This document shows positions 57,094-64,000 of a stretch of 64,000 nt of DNA, piece after piece (position 1 is the first letter of the stretch; the number at the start of each line of letters is the position of its first letter). The position numbers and the translations under genes were made by a program. The DNA lies in contig CBFFRP010000277.1 in NCBI GenBank assembly GCA_965644295.1, forward strand, positions 1-64,000, in the 5' to 3' direction. The notes below the pieces were generated by a model. The model was not told where the DNA came from. It saw only the letters and a list, made by a program, of their open reading frames with translations, and made no database searches. Source of the DNA: Paraphysomonas bandaiensis. Lineage: Eukaryota; Chrysophyceae.

Positions 57094-58531
57094 TGTGTCA
57101 AATCAAGCTATCAAGTGCGCAATATCGATAGCGTTACAGTGATATCTGTAGAATACACAGGCACTAACCACAGACTGATAACCCGCAATGTAACTTATTT
57201 CACGTCATTTAAAATTAACACCATGGCACAACGGTCATAATGTAACTACAATGTGCAGATGATTGACTTGGGCCTGATAATCCATTGCGATCTATAGCGC
57301 ATGTTCTGCCTATCGTACACAGCAGTATATCGTCGTTATCTATTGCACCAGCATACAGTAGCTGCAGTATTGTTCAACAGCGTACCGTATGACACTGAAA
57401 CTCTTTCAGTTTCATTTTTTGAGTGTGTGACAGTTCTACAACGTATACACTGTATACCAGTATCAATAGACAGATGCACCGTATCTTGTGGAGAGATCGA
57501 AGAGTAGCTGGTATGTCTTGATATTCATGGATATTTCCACCTTTTGACGTTCATGGGCGGATGTGGGAAAGGGAAAGTACCTAGAGCACATGTATGTACA
57601 GTAAGAATTTGTTACTGAGCATGAAAAGTTAAAAAGCAGCGTCCACACACTTTCCATCAACAGGTAAACATGTACAATCTAAACGAAGCGACTACAAATT
57701 AAAATTTGATACGAACATGAGCTCTTAGTTCGCATTTAAGTTATTGGCACGATTCACTCTTCAAAGTTATTTTCGTACATTCCTTACATGTGTACTTCGC
57801 TGCAACTTATCTCTCATGACGTTTGTCCTTTTTGTGAATGGATTACTACACCACCAACCAATGTCGAGTGCTTTGTCTCTGAATAACCATCGTTATGATG
57901 AATATAAGAAGAAGGCAGCAATTGGTCGCCACGCCTAGAATACACATACAAGACGAAGTCTTTTATATTCGAATTCATAATATATAATATACAGATGTAC
58001 AGATTGAATGAGACTTATCTCATCGCGTACTATGTGCTTGGAAGTCGGCTGTAGAATCCTGACTAAACTTTCATTTATTTATCTACTATTGGCTCTATGA
58101 TAGCAATTGCACGCATAATATACGGTATTGAACATTGAACAAGTACTTGTACAAAGATTCTTATTCTCGCGACTATATTCGCTCCAACACGATAAATTCT
58201 GATAGCAGTTTTGAATAAGTTAGTTAAGAGTAGCAAAATATTCTTTCGTATAAGGTAGATTATAACTGTTGAATTGTGACACAATTGCTGCGTATAATAA
58301 AGGTGGATCATATGTTATTAGCATCATGGGCAAATTGCATCTCAGAATTCAAACGCTATAATAGAAGACAAACTGGATAGCAGCTAGTATTATTAATTCC
58401 TGAGACAGCAAAATGTCATGGGGGCTCACATTAAATAAAAGGACGTATGTTCATTAAAATGCTGCACTTATGGCCAGTCAATATAAGAATTAATAGTGTC
58501 ATACTTCCCGGTCCAAACACACCCAACGACA
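57094..58531. other. 1.4-kb gene-free region
   Basis: Promoter side of the kelch gene and 3' side of Sm D2. Only short open frames without protein-like features. Confidence 0.4.
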
Positions 58532-58911
58532 TTAATTTGGATTTCGAAGAACCAAAATAACAGAGTCTCCTCTTAGAAACATTTTACTGATATATCTATC
58601 TTTATTCACAGGGCGCGCCTTCTTGGCACCTTTTCCTGTCTTGGGTATTTCAGTCCACATTTCTTTGACATTTTCCAGGACCATGTTACAATGTCTATCA
58701 AATGCTTTCACTCTAGCAAGCAGTTTGTGATTATTTCTGCAATTAATCAATACCTACGTTCAAGTTATTACATTGAATGAATTTAATTTTTTTCATTTAC
58801 CTGAGTGTTTTGCTTGACACTGTGCATCAGAATTGACAGTGGTCCTGTTTCAAATTCCTTTTCCTCATCTTTGTCAACCTTAACTGAGTAAAAAGATTCC
58901 TTTGCTGCCAT
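58532..58911 (-). CDS. SNRPD2: Small nuclear ribonucleoprotein Sm D2
   Basis: Exons 58911-58801 and 58753-58532 (47-bp intron, in phase) give 110 residues, close to the usual length. Seen: [18 protein letters not shown], then across the intron [20 protein letters not shown] and [17 protein letters not shown] (Sm1 with the Asp and Asn that contact RNA), and [19 protein letters not shown] (Sm2 with Arg-Gly-Asp). The Lys-rich spacer between Sm1 and Sm2 is typical of D2. It forms the Sm ring with D1, E, F, G, B and D3 on spliceosomal snRNAs. The start was chosen at the first ATG ([20 protein letters not shown]) preceding the conserved region. Confidence 0.95.
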
Positions 58912-59339
58912 TGGAGTACTGAGGCGACCGAATAGTGACAGTGGGGTCCGCTTAAAAGTAACCAGCATCACTGCAACAGACCAGCACTGACCGGTATAAA
59001 TGTCGTATACTCTGTATACAGCGGTATACTTATAGATTCGTAGGTGAACCTCCTGTGATCCCCGATTCAAATCCCTACAATGTATATAACTCCGTATGTG
59101 ACTGTATAACGTTTATGGTCTGCTGGTCGTCGAGTAATTTTTCCTTCCCATCACTCTAGAACTCCACACGACTACGTCGTACATCGAACTACATACATCC
59201 ATATGATATGATTGCACTTCATCTACAACGATCTGCACACTAGTGTTTTTATCTGTGTGTGTCTCTTGTCGCATACTTTTGTCCTGAAAAGTTTAATGTT
59301 ACATACTAGGAACCATACGTAACATACTGTCACAGAAAT
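58912..59339. other. Divergent intergenic region, Sm D2/unknown gene
   Basis: 428 bp between divergent starts. No motif named. Confidence 0.4.
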
Positions 59340-61027
59340 ATGTTTGCTTGTAAAGAGATTATGCGGGCGCCTGAATTTATGAGAACATTAGTTATTGATG
59401 GTGTTGATGAGATGCGGAAGGTGTATATGGGCGGGGAGATGTGGATAGAATCTAATGAGTGGAGGTAAGCTCTTACGGATATATTCATACGATAACATGA
59501 CACGAATTAATTTATTTCAGATCGACTGATTTGGGAGATATTCTTCTACTCTCAGAAAATAAAAATGAGAAGCTTGACGTGGTGCGTACCTGTGAGCTGT
59601 TAATAATAAGGGAATAATCATATATGTATCAGGGGGTTCTAAATATTGATGTATCTGCCTATGGGCATGTTCGCGTGAAACTGTCAATCAAGAGTCCTTC
59701 AGAGAAAAATGAAATTTTAGTTGGACAGGTATTCCGTGTCTATGTGCCCAGCTTGGGTTTTGTTAGTCGCACGCGCTTGCGTCTGGAAAAATTGGAGTTC
59801 AAGATGGAGAATTATGAGGAAACAAAGTCGACACAATATATAAAAACTTCCCCAAGAGTATACAAACAGTTTGAGTTTAGTGTAAGAGATAGTGATGGAA
59901 TTATTTCACATCCAGGCTTGGACGGCGTCGAGTTTTCATTAACATTGTTGTTCGCGGACAATAAGCAACCAGTTCCTCCTACAAACCATACTTCCTCTCA
60001 AAAAACTGTAGCCGTAAAAAGAGTTAAACTTCTAAATGGGATATATATAGTTACACAACGACTCAACGAAGTTGCTGGCAATCACGACAACAGAATGTTT
60101 ATGAGCCGTATCAATATCAGAGCTTGGGGCAACAAATGGTGTTTTGAATCTGCACCATATTTTGGCAGGACGAGACAAGGACCATCTGATAAGAAAGGAC
60201 AGGAGAGGAAAAGAATGGCTCAGTTCAGAAGGGAATTGAAGGCTCACCAGTTGCAACAGATACGAAGTCAGGTGCTGGGGAAACCGGAAGAAGCTAGAGT
60301 TGACGAATCATCCGTGCAGAAGACGGCATTGGCCGATATGTATGAATCGCTTAATTCCCTTTTGGTTGTGTATCACAACTTGATGAGTTCTCCAAATCAA
60401 TTTTTATTTCTAGCTAAAATAGAGGAGGCAAAAGCTGATGTTCGAAGAGCACATGCACTTCTTGACCAAGCAGTGAACAAGTTATTTAAGTTTCCTCATT
60501 CTTTTCCTGAAACAACCGCGCCGAGTGATGATATCTGCGAAGATGATTGGGAGCGCCAAGCAGTAGCCCAGTTAGTGAAGCTGAATCAGTCTCGTAGTGA
60601 TGCAACACTTTCTGATGATGTCGACAAATCGGATGTAAGTCATGATTCTGCAGTGCAGAACCTAAAAGTACAATTTCGAACAGCCCTGCCTACTGAAAGC
60701 CGTGTTTCGTGCGACAATATTAGGCTCCCGCCCAATGATACAACCAGATTGTTATGGGGTGAGACTTGCAATGGACATCAAAAGCCAAATGCCTATCTCC
60801 TATCTCAATTTCCAGCAAATGAATCACAGGAATCGTCATCACAGGAGTCATATGTGGATTCCCAACAAGGTTCTCATACACAGAAGCGGAATCAGCCTTC
60901 TACAAATAATGATATCGCTGCGCCAATCGACAAACAGTGTGAAAATGGCCAGTTGAAGCATGTCGCGCTCAGCGACGACAAAGATCATGAGCATGATGTG
61001 AAACGTCAGCGGCTTCAGCATCAGTGA
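59340..61027 (+). CDS. Protein of unknown function, beta-rich N-terminal domain and acidic/Gln-rich tail
   Basis: Exons 59340-59464, 59521-59581 and 59633-61027 (introns 56 and 51 bp, in phase) give 526 residues. Residues about 1-235 look like a folded, beta-rich domain (LGDILLLSENKN, GQVFRVYVPSLGFVSRTRLR, VEFSLTLLFADNKQPVPP, RMFMSRINIRAWGNKWCFES). A basic helix follows (GQERKRMAQFRRELKAHQLQ), then a helical segment (ALADMYESLNSLLVVYHNLM, IEEAKADVRRAHALLDQAVN). The last ~150 residues are polar, Ser/Gln-rich. No signal peptide, membrane helix or catalytic motif is seen. The basic helix next to a compact domain would suit a nucleic-acid or chromatin protein, but that is a guess. Confidence 0.75.
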
Positions 61028-61931
61028 GCCAAGACGTATCGTAGTTACTTTTTTTTTGACACATGACTGACGCACACAGTTCAATTTCAATGTGATCCAG
61101 ACCCACTATCATCTTAATGTGAAATGATGCACAACCTCTACACCTACACGGGTGTCGTCTGGAATCGCAAGCTACCATATTCTATGTGCAATAAAGTCGT
61201 TTTGTGAACAATACGAAGTTGCTCTGTTTACTGTAGTGTTATTTAATGATATATTGTATTATATGTAGTCGTGATAGCTTTTATAACGCAGAATTGTCCT
61301 AGGACGACGTGAAACCCACCTAAAAGTTACCGCAATGTTGCACTCAATGCTGTATCGAGTGTTGGTACTGTCAATGGGATAGTTTAAAGATGAAGAATTA
61401 TCAAGAGTTTATTATGAATTAGGGTTGCGATGACGCACTTCATTTTGCAGATCGTTGGATGGTATTATCTGGTGCCTTTCTGGCACATTTATCAAGTTTC
61501 ACATATTCTAATTAGGAACATAGATCGTATCTGTGAATTGACTTGTGTTTGGTGTTGGCCTTGATATTGTAGTATTCGGCGGTCCTACATGGACTGTGAA
61601 AGTGGCATCAATCATTTGTTTGGATTATAATTATGACGAGATATATGATTATCCCCATTTTGTCTCAAAAAAGTTTTTTTTTACCTGATTTTGTCTCATC
61701 ATGGCGCTCATATCAGCACCGGGCAAATATAGACATTCAACTTCAATATTCTGTTGAACAGAAGCTCACTTCTATCTTTATTGTGATAATGACAGTCGTA
61801 TGTATGTATGTGATTTCATTATAGTACACAATTATAGAGAAACCACAATCATGAGCCAACTATCAAGAGCAGATCAGCTAACACTCAAGGTTATATTCCA
61901 TCCTTCGATTGCTATAGAAGATAATAACAAG
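61028..61931. other. Gene-free region
   Basis: AT-rich DNA after the unknown gene. Short open frames at 61633-61824 are not protein-like. Confidence 0.4.
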
Positions 61932-62049
61932 GTCAGTGCAAGCGATCTATCTTCATATCGGACTTCGAAACAACTTCAAGAATATTACAGGAGAGTTTAA
62001 GTGCCATATCTGATGCTGTATATAGGTGGTTAAGAGCAGTGGCATCCAG
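61932..62049 (+). repeat. About 120-bp direct duplication, left copy
   Basis: From GTCAGTGCAAGCGATCTA to GTGGCATCCAG. It is the same as 62879-63000 apart from scattered differences; the central ~65 bp, from ACTTCGAAACAACTTCAAGA to GCTGTATATA, is identical. The pair brackets copy F. Confidence 0.92.
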
Positions 62050-62878
62050 GAACCCACTAAGGAGTGGGTAGACACAGGTGCAGTTGATTCTGCTTCTATT
62101 ATTACTGGTAAACGTACCAGAAGTTCAGTTGATTATCGCTTGTAAGTATAGATAGCACTTTGTAATATATATAATAGTACTATCTATAGTATGCATGTAT
62201 TAACCGTTACATTAACCGTTACATTCTCACTTTTTGGACCTGTAACTAATATAAAATTTATTAAATGTTTCTAAAAACATGTTCTCTTTACACCTACTAC
62301 ATTATTTATTGCAAAACATATAAAGATATAAAGAACACAACTTAAATCGGCATTTTCAAAATTTCACCAGGTTTAGAGCGTTTCTGCAGGTTTGTTCATA
62401 ACATCATATTAGATGAATGCTAGAAAAAACTAATTAGACCTCTACCTGTGACTAATCAGTACACACTTTATTTATCCTACTATTTAACGCTACGGAAGCT
62501 GCTTGTGCGTCGCCGCAAGCACCAAGGTGAAACCACTTTCGCTCTCTGTCCTTAAGGCTTAAGGTGAACATCCCGGATGCTTGACTTCAGCAGGCAGCCC
62601 AATACCCCGGTCACCCTTCAGGTGGGCTCTGTCCCGGATACCCTTGAGGTGGGCCTATTCCCGGATGCCTGTTTATTCGTTAGGGCCCAAAGACGTCTAC
62701 ACAAGTGAGACACTTATTGGTGTCCCTTGTACCACACAAGCATTCGGCTATGAGTGGGCAGAAGAATATCTGCTGATTATGTTTGTGGCTCACGTTAGTG
62801 TCCCAGAGAGAGAATCTCTCCGGTACTTATCCCCCAGATCACCACGAAAAGGTTCGAGTCCGACATTGTTGAGGGGAT
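62050..62878 (+). mobile_element. Dispersed repeat family, copy F, between the 120-bp duplicates
   Basis: The region contains GAATGCTAG...CTAATTAGACC, CTGTGACTAATCAG and the core (62474-62541, CTGCTTGTGCGTCGCCGCAA), then 280-340 bp shared with copy B, ending at GTTGAGGGG next to the right duplicate. A local pair, GGTGGGCTCTGTCCCGGATA / GGTGGGCCTATTCCCGGATG, at 62622 and 62651 is an internal ~29-bp duplication. The left ~370 bp (62050-62420) is AT-rich and not obviously part of the family. Confidence 0.78.
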
Positions 62879-63000
62879 GTCAGTGCAAACGATCTACCTT
62901 CCTAACCAGGACTTCGAAACAACTTCAAGAATATTACAGGAGAGTTTAAGTGCCATATCTGATGCTGTATATATGTGGTTAAGAGGGCAGTGACATCCAG
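62879..63000 (+). repeat. About 120-bp direct duplication, right copy
   Basis: See 61932-62049. Begins immediately where the match between copies B and F ends. Confidence 0.92.
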
Positions 63001-64000
63001 TTGTTTCAGGGTTCGGGTTACATATATATTGTGCTGATGAGGATATTGTGCACCTCATATCATACACACATCATTCAATCAGGTGTACTACTAGCAGAGG
63101 TAAGCGTATTGTATATAACTGTAATGATGATACTATAATTAAAAGGCAATAAAAAGCCTTTCGCCCGACTCCACTCTTCATATTTCATATCAATCACCAC
63201 ACTTATGTACGAGTTTCAACACCTCGCAGTTGCCATATTCCCTCAGTATCCTTCTGTGATAGGAGTGCATTTGTTGTAGCTATTATAATATATATATATA
63301 AATTTGGGGGTTTATTGTTTGAGTTGAACTATAGTGCAATTGCTATTCTCAAAGCATACACAGTATACACATTAAATATGAATTCTCAATGTTAATTTTC
63401 TTTCTAAATGCTAATCAGGAAACACCTAGGCTATTTCTGCCTTCTTACAGCAAGCACGCTACTAACAGCTATACAATTTAATATTAAGTTTTCAACATCC
63501 TGAGGATATATATAAGCTACAATAATTTAACAGAGGGATAATGAGAAGCGTCCCTTCTTGTCTAAACTACAAAACTCGGGCATTTTGCCCTCGTTTCAAA
63601 ATTTCGAGCGGTGGAGGATATATATATATTATTATAGCCTTCTTATTTCCCGTGTGATTAAATATATCTATAATAATTAGTGTTCTGCATTGTTGTAGTT
63701 AAGTCGAGGTAATACCAAAACCTGGCTTTTGATGTAAAACCTGGTGAAATTTTTGATGATGGTTGGAAAAGGGTATAACTATGCACAATAAGTAACTATG
63801 AAGATAATAACAGTATGAAAAGTATTATTTACAATATTTTTTACTAATTTCTTCCATATTACTTCAGTTTTACAGCAATAAAAGTCACCGACTACACATA
63901 TATATTACATACAGTTCACAAGTATGAACTATAACCATCTCACTATACACCACTTTACCATCTCACTAAACACCACTATACCATCTCAAAATACACCCAC
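63001..64000. other. Gene-free AT-rich end of window
   Basis: AT-rich, with ATATATATAT runs near 63286 and 63622 and a short CACC-rich tandem at the very end (CACTATACCATCTCA-like units, 63932-63995). No gene. Confidence 0.45.

Noticed and set aside
59060-59085. tRNA-like word GATTCAAATCCC
   Set aside because: The T-stem does not pair and no upstream A-box is at the right distance.

Overview
This window is nuclear DNA of a eukaryotic microbe. Coding genes are cut by short GT-AG introns (mostly 42-61 bp, extremes 42 and 122 bp), and all three standard stop codons are used as stops. Three features point to a stramenopile (heterokont) relative: Pro-Thr 'NPTRKPT' type repeats in a surface protein, a formin whose FH2 domain is interrupted by two small Gly-Pro-Gly-Thr-Val modules, and a Ty1/copia element with a D-S-C protease motif. 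This is an inference from protein style only; no rRNA or other marker gene is present. I saw no tRNA, rRNA or CRISPR array.

Layout. 1-1.6 kb: wreck of a Ty1/copia gag-protease region. 1.6-7.9 kb (minus): eight-exon gene for a ~1970-residue Pro-Thr/Gly-rich membrane protein related to a plant glycine-rich transmembrane family. 9.0-17.2 kb (plus): ~2690-residue formin with ten 252-bp tandem repeats. 17.2-19.9 kb: repeats and decayed copia pol. 19.9-21.0 kb: TPT/nucleotide-sugar type transporter. 21.4-25.1 kb: repeat-derived DNA. 25.1-26.3 kb (minus): six-exon sulfotransferase that no long ORF reveals. 26.8-30.8 kb: unconventional myosin. 31.2-32.6 kb (minus): FHA-RING-zinc knuckle protein. 33.2-34.9 kb: PIG-W/GWT1 inositol acyltransferase. 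35.6-36.4 kb (minus): ankyrin protein. 38.1-39.1 kb (minus): MRH-EGF receptor-like membrane protein. 39.6-41.4 kb: calnexin. 42.1-42.7 kb (minus): tiny four-exon gene. 43.4-44.9 kb: secreted phosphatidylcholine-type phospholipase C/phosphatase. 46.9-47.7 kb (minus): Maf-like nucleotide pyrophosphatase. 48.2-50.0 kb: integrin-alpha-like FG-GAP membrane protein. 53.0-53.7 kb (minus): secreted Cys-rich protein with a decayed partial duplicate beside it. 54.9-57.1 kb (minus): kelch protein. 58.5-58.9 kb (minus): Sm D2. 59.3-61.0 kb: unrecognised protein. 61-64 kb: repeats and AT-rich DNA.

How the genes fit together. Most sit in divergent pairs sharing 430-1100 bp (membrane protein/formin, sulfotransferase/myosin, FHA-RING/PIG-W, MRH receptor/calnexin, small gene/phospholipase, Maf/FG-GAP, Sm D2/unknown). 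Several products act in or pass through the secretory pathway (PIG-W, calnexin, MRH receptor, sulfotransferase, transporter), and two are cytoskeletal (formin, myosin). I have no evidence that this is more than chance.

The most novel signal is a dispersed repeat family with a conserved ~70-bp core, present six times in both orientations at about 22.9, 45.5, 50.2, 51.5, 52.3 and 62.5 kb. Three of the six copies lie between long direct duplications (70/70 bp, about 40 bp and about 120 bp) of the flanking DNA, far longer than normal target-site duplications.
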